From positions 124,001-188,000 of the forward strand of contig CALHLD010000024.1 in assembly GCA_938034445.1 (NCBI GenBank): DNA of 64,000 nucleotides, in the 5' to 3' direction. The DNA comes from an uncultured archaeon. Lineage in GTDB: Archaea; Thermoproteota; Nitrososphaeria; JACIWG01. Made by a program: the position numbers and the translations under genes. This document shows positions 44,565 through 55,264 of the stretch, piece after piece (positions within the stretch are counted from its first letter, which is position 1; every line of letters starts with the position of its first letter). The notes beneath the pieces were generated by a model, which worked only from the letters and a program-made list of their open reading frames with translations, was not told where the DNA came from and searched no databases.

Positions 44565-45530
44565 ATGATAGAAATTGATACTGCCTCGTTAATAAGATTG
44601 GTTGAAGAAAAGAAGCCTAAACGTGTATTAGTCACATGTCCTCCAGGTATTAGATTAAAGTGTATTGAAGTAATAAGCGATCTTTCAAATACTTATAACT
44701 TTGATGCAATTTTTTTAGGTGAATCATGTTATGGTATTTGTGATTTGGCTGAAAGTGAAGCTTCCTTTTTGCAAGCTGACCTATTATTGCATATAGGCCA
44801 TAATTCTGCTCTTGAAAAAGCGGGAAAAATTACATATTTTATAGACGCCTACGATGACATTTCCTTCATTCCTGTGATAGAAAAGGCATTCCCTTATATA
44901 AAAATATATAAAAAAATAGGATTGTGTACCATTGGTCCTCATTTAAAAAAGCTTGATGAGGCAAAAGATTATCTTCAAACATTAGGTTTTTTTGTATATA
45001 TTGGTGACTCTGTTCCTCCATTAAAAAAAGGTCAAGTCTTTGGCTGCAACTATTCCACATGCGAAACAATTATTCCTCATGTTGAAGTTTTCTTGTTTAT
45101 GGGCTCTAGTCGCTTTCATGCTATAGGTCTTTATAACTTTTTTGAAAAGCCAGTTTTCATGCTAGACCCATATACTTTAGAGGTTATTTCAATTGAACAG
45201 GATGCACTAAGAATAAAAAGACGTTTAATTTTTAATTTTTATAAAGCGGTAGATGCAAAAAGTATAGGCATAGTTATAGGACTAAAGGAAGGTCAATTTA
45301 ATATGAATGCAGCTCTAAAATTATATAAAGAATTAAAATCTCTTGGTCGAAAGGTCTACCTTATTGCTATGGAAGATATTTCAAATGACAAGTTAAATGC
45401 TTTTTTAAATATAGATGCATTTATTGAAACTGCTTGTCCTCGAATAAGTGAAGACTTCTTTGATAAACCTGTACTTTCCATGCAGTACGGTTTTAAACTC
45501 ATAGAATATTTAAAAGGGCAAAAATTTTAA
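44565..45530 (+). CDS. dph2: Diphthamide biosynthesis protein Dph2
   Basis: VLVTCPPGIRLKCIEVI, GESCYGICDLAE, FGCNYSTCETI, ACPRISEDFFDKPVLS. Confidence 0.93.
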   Translation: MIEIDTASLIRLVEEKKPKRVLVTCPPGIRLKCIEVISDLSNTYNFDAIFLGESCYGICDLAESEASFLQADLLLHIGHNSALEKAGKITYFIDAYDDISFIPVIEKAFPYIKIYKKIGLCTIGPHLKKLDEAKDYLQTLGFFVYIGDSVPPLKKGQVFGCNYSTCETIIPHVEVFLFMGSSRFHAIGLYNFFEKPVFMLDPYTLEVISIEQDALRIKRRLIFNFYKAVDAKSIGIVIGLKEGQFNMNAALKLYKELKSLGRKVYLIAMEDISNDKLNAFLNIDAFIETACPRISEDFFDKPVLSMQYGFKLIEYLKGQKF

Positions 45531-45538
45531 TCAAAGGA

Positions 45539-46129
45539 TTGATAAACGGGTGCTTAAATGAATTGATGTATAAAAAGAAAAGATTATGTGTACCAGGTGA
45601 AATTATAGGAGTCATAGAAGAATTTATGCCATCAAAAAATGTATACCAAGAAAATTATAATCTGAGATCAAAGGTTGTCGGAAAAATATTCTTTGACCCT
45701 GAATCAAAGATTGTAGATATTATATCTCCCTCTTTAAACTTAGGTTATCCAAAGATTAATGATGAGGTAATCGGTATTGTTGAACAAGTACAAGGAGGTA
45801 TAATATCTGTAAAGATTATAGAAATAAATAATAAACCTGTTCATTCACATTTTATCGGTTTACTAATCTTACGATCACCTCCTTTAGAAAAAGTTCATGC
45901 AAAGATGATCCTAAAGTCTGGCGACTTAATAAGAGCAAAAGTTATAAGTTTAACCAATAATCTAATACATCTTTCCATAAATGATGATAAATACGGTGTT
46001 ATATACACAAAATGCAGTTTTTGTGGTGGTGATGTGCAAGCTGTTGGAAAACGCATACAATGTCTACAATGTAGAATGGTTGATGAAAGGAAATTGGCTA
46101 ATGATTTCGGAAGGTTTAAAAAGCACTAA
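45539..46129 (+). CDS. csl4: Exosome subunit Csl4
   Basis: VPGEIIGVIEEFMPSKNVYQENYNLRSKVVGKIFFD, S1 domain, C-terminal CSFCGGDVQAVGKRIQCLQC. Confidence 0.9.
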   Translation: MINGCLNELMYKKKRLCVPGEIIGVIEEFMPSKNVYQENYNLRSKVVGKIFFDPESKIVDIISPSLNLGYPKINDEVIGIVEQVQGGIISVKIIEINNKPVHSHFIGLLILRSPPLEKVHAKMILKSGDLIRAKVISLTNNLIHLSINDDKYGVIYTKCSFCGGDVQAVGKRIQCLQCRMVDERKLANDFGRFKKH

Positions 46130-46142
46130 ATAAAGGGCAAAA

Positions 46143-46442
46143 TTGGGAATGAATTCCAGTTATAAGACTTTAGTAAGAGAAATTGAATTAGGCTCCATTG
46201 ATATGAGTATTGCTTTAGCGTTGCAATCAATTTTAATAAAACATCCTAATGTATCTTTTGCAGGTGTGACCCCACCACATCCCCTTTTTGGGAAAGTATC
46301 AATAAAAATAATGTCAAAGGATATTATCCCTGAAAAATGTTTAATTGAAGCTGCAACAGCTTTCAAGAAGGAACTTTCTTCTTTATATGATGACATTATT
46401 TCCTCCTTATCAAAGAGTCCAGAGGATGTGAGAGTAGCATGA
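46143..46442 (+). CDS. rpoL: RNA polymerase subunit L (Rpb11)
   Basis: FAGVTPPHPLFGKVSIKI pattern, position between csl4 and tfs. Confidence 0.8.
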   Translation: MGMNSSYKTLVREIELGSIDMSIALALQSILIKHPNVSFAGVTPPHPLFGKVSIKIMSKDIIPEKCLIEAATAFKKELSSLYDDIISSLSKSPEDVRVA

Positions 46443-46777
46443 AATTTTGCGAAGTTTGCAATTCGCGTTTAAAGATAAAACAGTTTAAAGAAGGAGGTAA
46501 AACAGTATTAAGATACTATTGCCCAAGATGCAACAAAGTTTATGAACCTATCGTTCTAACTTCCATGGAAAGTAAGAAAGAAGAAAATAAACCAATTAAG
46601 GTATTAAGTGAAAAAGAATCAAAGATAGATACTATGCCGACAATAGAAATCGAATGCCCAAAATGTGGAAATAATAAGGCATATTGGTGGCTATTACAGA
46701 CTAGAAGTGGAGATGAACCACCCACACAATTTTATAGGTGTACAAAGTGTGGATACACGTGGAGAATGTACGCTTAA
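46439..46777 (+). CDS. tfs: Transcription factor S (TFIIS/RpoM-like)
   Basis: MKFCEVCNSRLK...IECPKCGNNKAYWWLLQTRSGDEPPTQFYRCTKCGYTWRMY. Confidence 0.95.
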   Translation: MKFCEVCNSRLKIKQFKEGGKTVLRYYCPRCNKVYEPIVLTSMESKKEENKPIKVLSEKESKIDTMPTIEIECPKCGNNKAYWWLLQTRSGDEPPTQFYRCTKCGYTWRMYA

Positions 46778-46817
46778 TTCTACACTTATAAATAGAGAAT
46801 AATTTTCCTTGCTTTAA

Positions 46818-47861
46818 TTAATCTGTACCAGTTTCTACTATTAATTTTTCAGCTTCATCACGCGATAAATTCACTTTATGTAGAATGGTGTATCTTTCCC
46901 TTAATTTTGGCGCTAACAACAATGCTCTTATTGCCTCCTCCCTACTTACCCCTATCTCATGTATCCTTGTAGGCGCACCTATATTTTCCAATGCAGACTT
47001 TATATATTCATAATCCAAATTATGTAACTTTGCCATTAAAATTGTTCCTATACCGCATTTTTCACCATGTAATCCTTTACCTGGCGCAATCACGTCTAAT
47101 GCATGACTGAATAGGTGTTCAGATCCACTACAAGGCCTACTACTCCCAGCTATACCTGCTGCAACACCAGCACTAATTAATGCTTCAACAACATCTCTAA
47201 CTTTTTCTTTTGGTGAAAATTTTATTTTCTCAGAATTCCTGATTATAACATCTGCACTTAAAAGAGCTAAATTTGCAGCATATTCTCCATAATATTCTCC
47301 TTTTTCATCTCTTGCAAGTTGCCAATCTCTTACTGCCGTAACTTTTGCTATCAAATCACCACATCCACTACGGAAATATCTCATAGGTGCTGAAGAAATT
47401 ATCTCTATGTCCGCTAAAACTCCGAGGGGTGAAGAAGAGATAATTGAATAAGGTCTTCCACTGTCCTTTATTGATGCAAATGGGCTAGCTATCCCATCAT
47501 GTGCAGCATTAGTTGGTACACTTATAAACGGCGTCTTGCTTTCATGTGCACTTAACTTAGCTACATCTATGCACGTCCCTCCTCCCATTCCAATAATCAA
47601 ATCGATTTTTTCTTCCTTAATTTTTATTTCAACTTTTTTAACATTCTCAAAATCAGCGTTTAAAACAATTTCCCAAAAAAGTATGGTATCCATCTTTAAA
47701 ACTTCTTCAACTCTTTTTCCATATAATTCCATTAATTTTTTATCTGTAACAATAAGTATTCTTTTTGATTCATAAACTTTTTCTATAAACTCTCCCAATT
47801 TCTCTAAAGCGTTTTTGCCTACCAAAATTGCTCTCGGTAATTCCATATAATGGAAACTCAT
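46818..47861 (-). CDS. egsA: sn-glycerol-1-phosphate dehydrogenase
   Basis: LIIGMGGGTCIDVAK, FISVPTNAAHDGIASP, SGSEHLFSHALD. Confidence 0.94.
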   Translation of the reverse strand: MSFHYMELPRAILVGKNALEKLGEFIEKVYESKRILIVTDKKLMELYGKRVEEVLKMDTILFWEIVLNADFENVKKVEIKIKEEKIDLIIGMGGGTCIDVAKLSAHESKTPFISVPTNAAHDGIASPFASIKDSGRPYSIISSSPLGVLADIEIISSAPMRYFRSGCGDLIAKVTAVRDWQLARDEKGEYYGEYAANLALLSADVIIRNSEKIKFSPKEKVRDVVEALISAGVAAGIAGSSRPCSGSEHLFSHALDVIAPGKGLHGEKCGIGTILMAKLHNLDYEYIKSALENIGAPTRIHEIGVSREEAIRALLLAPKLRERYTILHKVNLSRDEAEKLIVETGTD

Positions 47862-47951
47862 ATTATAAGGTGTTTTGGAAACATTTATTTAAACCCTAAT
47901 TAAAACCCTTCGATAAAGTACAATATCATAAAAAGGGTGTGTTGATAAAAA

Positions 47952-48599
47952 TTGAATATGAATTTTAATAAGGAAATGGCCAAGATATATCATGGAACAA
48001 CTACAGTTGGGATAGTCTGCTCAGATGGAATTGTGTTTGCTACTGATACAAGGGTTACAGCAAATGGATATATTGCGCATAAAAAAGGGAAAAAGCTTTA
48101 CAAGCTATCCGATCATCTAGCTATGACTATAGCTGGTACAGTAGCTGATGCACAAAACGTAATAGATATATTACTATTCTATATAAGAAAATATGAATTG
48201 GAGCGACAAACAAAAATCCCTGTGAAAGCAGCAGCAACATTAGCTTCAAACATATTTATGTCAAGTAGGCTCTTCCCTTACATTACACAAGTAATAATAG
48301 GAGGTGTAGATGGTTCTTCCCCTTCCTTGTATCAAATTGACTTTTTTGGATCCTTAACTGAAGAAAAAATTGTATCTACCGGAAGTGGCTCCCCGATTGC
48401 TTACTCTATATTAGAGTCAGGATATTTTCCATCAATAAGGGTAGAAGATGGTATTAAATTAGCTGTAAAGGCTGTTTTAGCGGCTATGAAAAGGGATACT
48501 GCAACAGGCGAGAGTTTTGATGTTGGCGTTATAGATGTTAATGGGTACCGTGAATTATCCGAGAATGAAAAAAGCAAATTAATAGAAGTCTTACGGTAG
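47952..48599 (+). CDS. psmB: Proteasome beta subunit, predicted catalytic
   Basis: YHGTTTVGIVCSDGIVFATDTRVT; T1/D17/K33 retained; GSGSPIAYSILE. Confidence 0.95.
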   Translation: MNMNFNKEMAKIYHGTTTVGIVCSDGIVFATDTRVTANGYIAHKKGKKLYKLSDHLAMTIAGTVADAQNVIDILLFYIRKYELERQTKIPVKAAATLASNIFMSSRLFPYITQVIIGGVDGSSPSLYQIDFFGSLTEEKIVSTGSGSPIAYSILESGYFPSIRVEDGIKLAVKAVLAAMKRDTATGESFDVGVIDVNGYRELSENEKSKLIEVLR

Positions 48600-48605
48600 G
48601 AAAGG

Positions 48606-50519
48606 ATGCAGTACAAAAATTCCGAAAAAGCATCGGCAACAATCTTTTTACAGAATATACCACCTGAAGCACAAGTTACAACTATTGAGTATGAGGGTCC
48701 AAGATTTGCAATATATACAAAAAATCCAAGATTTTTTATAGAAAATAGTTTCATAATATCGGATATCGTATCCTCTCTCAAAAAAAGAATTGTAATAAGA
48801 GCCGATAAATCAATAAGAAAAAGCGAAGAAGAAACTAAAGAAATAATATTGCAAAAGCTCCCTAAAGACGTTTCTGTTGATCGTTTCATTTTCGACAAAG
48901 TTTTAGGTGAAGTATTTATTGAGTTAAGAGACATACATAAAATTTATTCAACAATAGGCGAGCAAAATCAGGAAATTTTTTCACTTACTGGTTGGCGTCC
49001 AAAATTTAGAAAAACCTCGTCTATAAAATCTGAGGGTCTGGAACAAGTGTATTATGCACTACAATTTGACTGGTCTAATAGAGAACGTATACTTAAAGAA
49101 GTTGGAGAATACATTTTTAGGCCAAAAATTTACGATAAAATAGAAGTATTTGTCTCATTTCTCGGTGGATTCCAAGAAGTAGGACGTTCATGTGTTTATG
49201 TAAAAACTAATGAAAGTAACATACTGATTGACTGTGGAATAAATCCTGGCGCAAAAAATCCTATTGAAGCCTATCCTCGCCTTGACATGTACCTAAAAAA
49301 TTTAGAGGAACTTGATGCTGTAATAATTAGTCATGCGCATCTGGACCATTGCGGCTTTTTACCTGTTTTATTTAAATATGGATACGATGGTCCCGTTTAT
49401 TGTTCAGAGCCTACGTTGTATCTCATGAGTCTTCTTCTTTCAGATTTTATTAAAGTTTCGTCATCAGAAAGTTCCACTCAATTATTTGATTTAAAGGATT
49501 TGAGAGAAATGATACAACATTGTATTCCATTACCCTATGGATCTGTAACGGATATTTCACCTGATACGAAATTAATACTAAATAATGCAGGGCATATATT
49601 AGGTTCTGCCTCTGTTCATTTACACTTTGGTGAAGGTGTATATAATCTAGTTTATACAGGCGATTTTAAATTTGAAAAAACACAACTGTTAGAAGCAGCT
49701 CAGTATGGTTTCCCACGAGTTGAAACATTAATAGTCGAAAGTACTTATGGTTCCAAAGAGGATATAATGCCTCCAAGAGAGGAGGTTGAAAAATATTTTG
49801 TTAACGCTATAAATCATACACTATCAAAGGGTGGTAAAGTCCTAATTCCAGTTCCAGCTGTAGGCCGTGCCCAAGAAATAATGCTTGTATTGGATCATTG
49901 CCTAAGAGCTAAAGAAATAGTTGAATGCCCCGTATTTATTGAGGGTATGATAACAGACGCTACAGCAATTCATTTCACTTTTCCAGACTATCTCTCTTCC
50001 GAACTAAGGTCATCGATTATTGAACAAGGTGTTAATCCATTTGAATCAGAATATTTTACTATAATAAATAAGCCTGATGAGAGAGAAGAAGTTTTGCAAC
50101 AGGGTCCGGCTATAATAATGGCTACCTCTGGCATGCTTGAAGGTGGTGCATCAATCAAATATCTTGAAGCATTAGCTGGAGATGAAAGAAATAAAGTACT
50201 TTTTGTAGCTTATCAAATAAGTGGAACGTTAGGTAGACGTGTTCTGGATGGTGCTAAACAAATAAGTATCATAGATGATGAAGGAAAAATAAAAATTATT
50301 GATTTAAAATGTGAGGTTGACCAGGTTGTTGGGTTCAGCGGCCATAGCGATTATAACCAAATTATGAGATTTATATCAAAACTTAGGCCAAAGCTTAAAA
50401 ATGTCATAGTAAATCATGGTGAAAGAAATAAAACCATTAACGTAAGCAATAGTATTAAAAAATTATTCCATATACCTTCGGAAGCTCCATCATGTCTTGA
50501 TGCAATGAGACTTGTTTAG
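48606..50519 (+). CDS. aCPSF1: KH plus metallo-beta-lactamase/beta-CASP ribonuclease
   Basis: VFVSFLGGFQEVGRSCVYVKT, SHAHLDHCGFLP, VESTYGS, FSGHSDYNQI, VIVNHGE. Confidence 0.96.
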   Translation: MQYKNSEKASATIFLQNIPPEAQVTTIEYEGPRFAIYTKNPRFFIENSFIISDIVSSLKKRIVIRADKSIRKSEEETKEIILQKLPKDVSVDRFIFDKVLGEVFIELRDIHKIYSTIGEQNQEIFSLTGWRPKFRKTSSIKSEGLEQVYYALQFDWSNRERILKEVGEYIFRPKIYDKIEVFVSFLGGFQEVGRSCVYVKTNESNILIDCGINPGAKNPIEAYPRLDMYLKNLEELDAVIISHAHLDHCGFLPVLFKYGYDGPVYCSEPTLYLMSLLLSDFIKVSSSESSTQLFDLKDLREMIQHCIPLPYGSVTDISPDTKLILNNAGHILGSASVHLHFGEGVYNLVYTGDFKFEKTQLLEAAQYGFPRVETLIVESTYGSKEDIMPPREEVEKYFVNAINHTLSKGGKVLIPVPAVGRAQEIMLVLDHCLRAKEIVECPVFIEGMITDATAIHFTFPDYLSSELRSSIIEQGVNPFESEYFTIINKPDEREEVLQQGPAIIMATSGMLEGGASIKYLEALAGDERNKVLFVAYQISGTLGRRVLDGAKQISIIDDEGKIKIIDLKCEVDQVVGFSGHSDYNQIMRFISKLRPKLKNVIVNHGERNKTINVSNSIKKLFHIPSEAPSCLDAMRLV

Positions 50520-50803
50520 CCTCTCCATATACAGACTGAAGGTGGTGTAATGATTATTCTATCCTCACCTAATCTTGCAATATCTCCTCCACTTGATGTT
50601 GCTATTTCATAAAGTCTACTAACTGCCTCTTTTAATTCATCAATATTCTTTTGTGCCAAAGGTGTAATCCTCAAAATTACGATAGTGTTATTTTCTAAAT
50701 CTTCTTTAACCTTTTCAATTTCACTAATTGACTTTAATGGATATGCCTTTAAAATCATTTTAGCTCCTTCTTGTTTTCCTTTATTAATTAGTTCACTTGA
50801 CAA
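50516..50803 (-). CDS. sepF: SepF-like cell division protein
   Basis: ILKAYPLKSISEIEKVKEDLENNTIVILRITPLAQKN...GGDIARLGEDRIIITPPSVCIWRG. Confidence 0.88.
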   Translation of the reverse strand: MSSELINKGKQEGAKMILKAYPLKSISEIEKVKEDLENNTIVILRITPLAQKNIDELKEAVSRLYEIATSSGGDIARLGEDRIIITPPSVCIWRG

Positions 50804-50904
50804 GGCTCTAACTCCTTCATATTTGCCTTAGGATAAACTTCTTTTTAAATGTTAGTCTATTTTAAGCTTTTGATAAAAAAATTGTAACCATAATTATTAG
50901 GTTA

Positions 50905-51393
50905 CTATAACTTAATGTTTTTAAGAATAGTCCAATACTTATCTCCAATGTAATGCAAATTATCCAATATTGGCCCCTTGTCCATTTTTTCGGCGTCATT
51001 CTTATTCATTAATGCTTTCCCTATAGCGATAAACTTATTATACATTACATCTTTTACGCATACTATACTGTTTAAATTAAAATCGGCTTCAAAAGAAACT
51101 ATACCTGGTCGCATAATCTTCGCTCCTCTACATATATGTGGTATGGCTCCTGAATCAACCTTTAAAGAAGGAAATTTTTCAAGAAAATCCTTATTGGAGA
51201 CAAGGGAAGGAAAAATTGTATTCCTCTCTTTAATCAAAACTATTTTTCCTAAAATAAAAATTTTATTATCTTTATCTATTTCAATCACACGATTACCCAC
51301 ATACTCTATTTTTTCAATTTCAATTCCAAAGCTATTCTTTATTTCTTCCTCTATCTTTTTTGTATCTTTCTTAGAAAGATAAAATTGGTGCAC
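50905..51393 (-). CDS. PUA-domain RNA-binding protein (MCT-1-like)
   Basis: SLKVDSGAIPHICRGAKIMRPGIVSFEADF...NKFIAIGKALMN. Confidence 0.87.
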   Translation of the reverse strand: MHQFYLSKKDTKKIEEEIKNSFGIEIEKIEYVGNRVIEIDKDNKIFILGKIVLIKERNTIFPSLVSNKDFLEKFPSLKVDSGAIPHICRGAKIMRPGIVSFEADFNLNSIVCVKDVMYNKFIAIGKALMNKNDAEKMDKGPILDNLHYIGDKYWTILKNIKL

Positions 51394-51520
51394 ATCTATG
51401 TTAAAAAATTTTCTATTCTTAAACTTATCCTACATCACTGGCCAACATTATTAACTATCATAAAATAGAAAAAGTAAATAAAGCAGATTTTTTAGAGTTG
51501 ATATCACTAGGCGATCTACA

Positions 51521-51748
51521 TTGTCACTTGATCTTGCTGTTAAAATGTTAGAAAAAAGTTTAGGAAAAATAGTGTTAATAAAACTAAAAAGTGGTCGTGC
51601 TATAAGAGGAGTTTTAAAAGGCTATGATCAGCACATGAACTTCCTACTTGAACAGTCAGAGGAAATACTAGACGATGGTAGGACTTCATCCTTAGGTACA
51701 ATAGTTGTACGTGGCGATAATGTTATACTAATATCTCCATCACCATAA
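51521..51748 (+). CDS. Sm-like archaeal protein (Lsm)
   Basis: [34 protein letters not shown]...[15 protein letters not shown]. Confidence 0.95.
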   Translation: MSLDLAVKMLEKSLGKIVLIKLKSGRAIRGVLKGYDQHMNFLLEQSEEILDDGRTSSLGTIVVRGDNVILISPSP

Positions 51749-51763
51749 ATAAGGTGAAATAAA

Positions 51764-51910
51764 ATGAAAGGCACATCTTCATTTGGCGTGAAAGGAAAAC
51801 GCGCTCGAACTCACATAATTTGCAGAAGATGCGGTAAACCTTCTTTTCATATTCGCAAAAAAAGATGTGCAAGCTGTGGATTCGGCGCCTCCAAAAAGCT
51901 TAAAAAATAA
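51764..51910 (+). CDS. rpl37e: Ribosomal protein L37e
   Basis: Manual translation [48 protein letters not shown]. Confidence 0.94.
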   Translation: MKGTSSFGVKGKRARTHIICRRCGKPSFHIRKKRCASCGFGASKKLKK

Positions 51911-51996
51911 AAGTTTTTCTAAGAAATTAGCATAATACATAACCTAAACCTAACCAATACATTTAATTATATGTTCCAACAAAAGATTGATTGTAA

Positions 51997-52650
51997 ATGT
52001 CTTTAAATGACCTGTTAATAGGCATCGTCACTGGCTCGATAGCCACTGGTATTATAAGTCTATTCATTTATAGAGTTAAACATAAAAAACAATCTAAATC
52101 AGTTTCTCCTACTTCTCCAATTAAGCCACCAACAATTCCTGAAGAAGAAGTCAAAAGTGCTAAACAAGAAGTAAAAACATTGTTACTTGAGAAAGACCTA
52201 TTAAGTAGTGCAATAACACGCGTATTCGAATTAGAAGCACAAGGACAGATTTCAAAAGATGAAAGAGATCTATTAGTTAAAAAATATAAGACGCAATTAG
52301 AAGAAGTTGATAAGAAACTTGAAAATTTAGAACTAATTATAGAAGTAAGTGAACTTGAAAATTTAAGAAGTGAACTTGTAAGTCTACTTTCTAAAAAAAT
52401 AGATGAGGTTGACAAAAAACTTGAGAAAGCTATCAGCAGACTTGATATACAAAAACCAAAACCCCTACAACAATTACCTACATCAGAAAAGGTAATATCG
52501 TCTGCAACAACACAACCGGCTAAGGTCGAGAAAAGGTCTTCTAGACCACTTGAATCCTCTATAGAAAGAGAACTTAAACGTTATAGAGAAGAAATACTTA
52601 AAGCTCTTGAAAAATTAGAACAAATTGATGTTGAGGAGACCCAAAGTTGA
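51997..52650 (+). CDS. TM-anchored coiled-coil protein
   Basis: N-terminal TM (LLIGIVTGSIATGIISLFIY) then charged heptad-rich sequence. Confidence 0.6.
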   Translation: MSLNDLLIGIVTGSIATGIISLFIYRVKHKKQSKSVSPTSPIKPPTIPEEEVKSAKQEVKTLLLEKDLLSSAITRVFELEAQGQISKDERDLLVKKYKTQLEEVDKKLENLELIIEVSELENLRSELVSLLSKKIDEVDKKLEKAISRLDIQKPKPLQQLPTSEKVISSATTQPAKVEKRSSRPLESSIERELKRYREEILKALEKLEQIDVEETQS

Positions 52651-53327
52651 CTGCTTCATCAATTTTTCTCGAAATTACTAAATCCCTTATTGATGAGATA
52701 AAGAGGTCAAAAATTATAGGTATAGGCAGCGGAAGGACTATGTCTGATTTTCTAGATAGTATGTCAAAAATTTGCAAACTTGGAAATAAGTATATTCCAA
52801 CTTCATATCAAATATTATTCAAGTTAAAAGAAAATGGGTTTGAAGTTGCAGACTCAATAACTTCGAATGAAATCGACTTATACATTGATAGTGTTGATCA
52901 AATTGAAGACAGAACTTTCTTTTCAATTAAAGGTGGAGGTGGTGCTCTTTTAAAAGAAAAAATTTTAATGTATAACTCAAAAAAGATAATTTTTCTGGTT
53001 CAAAATAAAAAATTTGTAAGTAAACTTGGAATTAACTGTCCAGTGCCTGTGGAAATTTCTCCATTTGCTGTAAACTTTGTTTCAAATTATTTAAAAAAGA
53101 TTAATGGCATACCAGAGGTTAGAAAAGATCTAAGAGGTTTCCCTGTTTTTACAGAAAATGGGAACATAATATTAGACACAACTTTCAAAGAACTAATGGA
53201 TCCCCCCTCTCTAGAAAAAGAAATAAAAATTCAAGCTGGTGTTATTGAAGTTGGTTTATTCACGAAAAAGCCTTCAAAAATTTATTTAATAGAGAACAAC
53301 ACATTTAAAATAATTGATCTAGATTAA
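52647..53327 (+). CDS. rpiA: Ribose-5-phosphate isomerase A
   Basis: KIIGIGSGRTMSDFLD, DLYIDSVDQIE, IKGGGGALLKEKIL. Confidence 0.9.
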   Translation: MTASSIFLEITKSLIDEIKRSKIIGIGSGRTMSDFLDSMSKICKLGNKYIPTSYQILFKLKENGFEVADSITSNEIDLYIDSVDQIEDRTFFSIKGGGGALLKEKILMYNSKKIIFLVQNKKFVSKLGINCPVPVEISPFAVNFVSNYLKKINGIPEVRKDLRGFPVFTENGNIILDTTFKELMDPPSLEKEIKIQAGVIEVGLFTKKPSKIYLIENNTFKIIDLD

Positions 53328-53921
53328 AAATTCCTCTAGTAAAAATGCGGAAAATAGTGTTCCAAAAGTGCCTAAACCAGCACCAGCAAAAACTTGTAAC
53401 CAATTATGTGCTCTAACTTTTACTCTAGCCCACATAAGTAATGGTGTAAGAATTAGGAGTGGGGAAAAAAGGCCATTAGAAATTATTGAGAGAAGAGTTA
53501 AAGGTGTACAAAATCCTATTACATGGATACTAATCTTCCATCTTAATGTTATAATCAAGGTTATACATGCAATAATTAATGATGTCAGAGAAAAAATGGT
53601 ATAATATTTTAAGTTTAAGCTAAAAAATATAATTGCACTAATAATGTATCCTAGAATTCCTGCAATAAAATGTTTAGGCCTCTCCTTTAACTCTGAAATA
53701 TAGATATCATCATGACGTTTTATAATTCTTATAAAAGTTGAAGAAAAAGGCAAAAAAGCATAAAAGAATATACTCACTAAAACTAGAATAAAATAACCGA
53801 AGTTTATCTGATAACCTAAATAATATGGTGCAATTATACAAAAAATGGTACTAACGATAGGTGAAGAAAGTAAAGTGGAAAGCCAACTTGCAAGAATGTT
53901 ATTTTTCAACAACGAAGCCAA
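53319..53921 (-). CDS. PAP2-like membrane phosphatase
   Basis: KERPKHFIAGIL...SIHVIGFCTPLTLL...WARVKVRAHNWLQVFAGAGLGTF with multiple TMs. Confidence 0.65.
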   Translation of the reverse strand: MASLLKNNILASWLSTLLSSPIVSTIFCIIAPYYLGYQINFGYFILVLVSIFFYAFLPFSSTFIRIIKRHDDIYISELKERPKHFIAGILGYIISAIIFFSLNLKYYTIFSLTSLIIACITLIITLRWKISIHVIGFCTPLTLLSIISNGLFSPLLILTPLLMWARVKVRAHNWLQVFAGAGLGTFGTLFSAFLLEEFLI

Positions 53922-53965
53922 AAAATTTTATCTATAAATATGTTTTTAACAAACCTATAAAGAAG

Positions 53966-54037
53966 GGGCCGGTAGTTCAGCGGTAGAATACCCGACTTGC
54001 ACTCGGGAGGTCGCGGGTTCAAATCCCGCCCGGTCCA
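53966..54037 (+). tRNA. tRNA-Ala(TGC), island insertion site
   Basis: GGGCCGGTAGTTCAGCGGTAGAATACCCGACTTGCACTCGGGAGGTCGCGGGTTCAAATCCCGCCCGGTCCA. Confidence 0.96.
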
Positions 54038-54039
54038 CT

Positions 54040-54690
54040 TAATTTTTTAAGCGGATCCTTAAATAAAGGAACATCCTTTCCTTTAATTGATGAGGGTTGA
54101 GGGCTAAGTATTCGTATCTCCTTGAGGATGGGGATTTCCGGCGCTGGTTTGATAATCTTGCGGCAAGTCTTATTTGACGGCCACCGTTATGGATGCTATA
54201 ATTCTTATGCCTGCAAGCTCCCATGAAATTAGCTCGCCTGTAAGCAAAATTGCCAAAATGTTAGATGCTGGAGCCATTAGAAGGAAAGTTATGGCTGGGC
54301 CTATTCCAGGCCCTGCGTATAGGACTCCGCCGAAGAGGGGGAACCATTGTGCACGAGCAAACCGTCAAGAATGGAGCCATTCCAAGGGCAAGTCCATAAC
54401 CAACTGCTTTGCTGCTTCCCATATACTTTGTAATAGCTTCTTTTGGCACAAACTCATATAGATTAAGCCTGCAACCGTGAAGGCGAAGAGTAGGCATATT
54501 GTTCCGTGGCTGAAGTAGTCATATAGATAGACAAGCGGAATTTGCCATAATGGATGACCGCGCAGTTCAATTGGCGTGGAGGTGGGCGCAAGTGAATACG
54601 TTGTATACGGCTGTAGATCAGAAGCCCTATAACAACAGCTATGAAGACTAGGATTATGCTAGCTCAGATGGTCCTTAAGGTTTTTTCTTC
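54040..54690 (-). pseudogene. Degenerate DUF318/UPF0718-type permease
   Basis: Minus-strand fragments YEFVPKEAITKYMGSSKAVGYGLALGMAPFLTVCSCTMVP with frame changes, followed by GPGIGPAITFLLMAPASNILAILLTGELIS-like sequence. Confidence 0.65.
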
Positions 54691-54970
54691 CATTCTTTTC
54701 GCCTTTAGTGAGTGCCTCTCCAAGCAGTTTCTTAACTTCGTCTAGGTTTGGGACTCTTTCCACGATTTTGACAGTGTTGTTTATTGCCAGTGCTGGGGAG
54801 ACCAGAACACCGTATTTTTGCACCGTTTCCTTCGACATTATGTTAGCTCTCTATTCGGCGATAGGCCGTTCTGTTCTATACTGTAGACTACGGCTTTTGG
54901 ATTTAGGCTTTCGGCTAAACGCTTGAACTTGGCCCAACTCCTAATTTTGACCACACCTTCGCCTGAACCC
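54690..54970 (-). pseudogene. Degenerate thioredoxin-like protein
   Basis: Minus-strand YGVLVSPALAINNTVKIVERVPNLDEVKKLLGEAL; upstream half in a different frame. Confidence 0.5.
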
Positions 54971-55248
54971 TCTTTTGGCTACATAAATGTCCTCATCTAA
55001 TAGTTTCATATTTATATTTAAGGGGCGTTGCAAGCCCTTTTATGGGAAGAGTTCAATCTCCTTTTTGGCGCCGCATTTAACACAGACAAGCTTAACGTGA
55101 GACTTGTTTTCTGTTAGTCCTTCACCCCCTCCATTCATGCTCGCATTGAGCTTTACTTTCTTCTGGTTGGTTCATGTTTTGTCCTCAACATTATTTTTCA
55201 TATTTAAGGATTTAAATTTATTGTTTTCAAAGCATAACACTTATATAT

Positions 55249-55261
55249 GTAACATTGTTAC
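55249..55261. promoter_or_regulatory. Perfect palindrome GTAACATTGTTAC between TATA-like sequence and padR start; candidate PadR operator
   Basis: ttatatatGTAACATTGTTACctaATG. Confidence 0.6.
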
Positions 55262-55264
55262 CTA

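Noticed and set aside
48401-48934. 177-aa minus ORF
   Set aside because: Antisense to the proteasome beta and aCPSF1 genes; sense frames have clear family motifs
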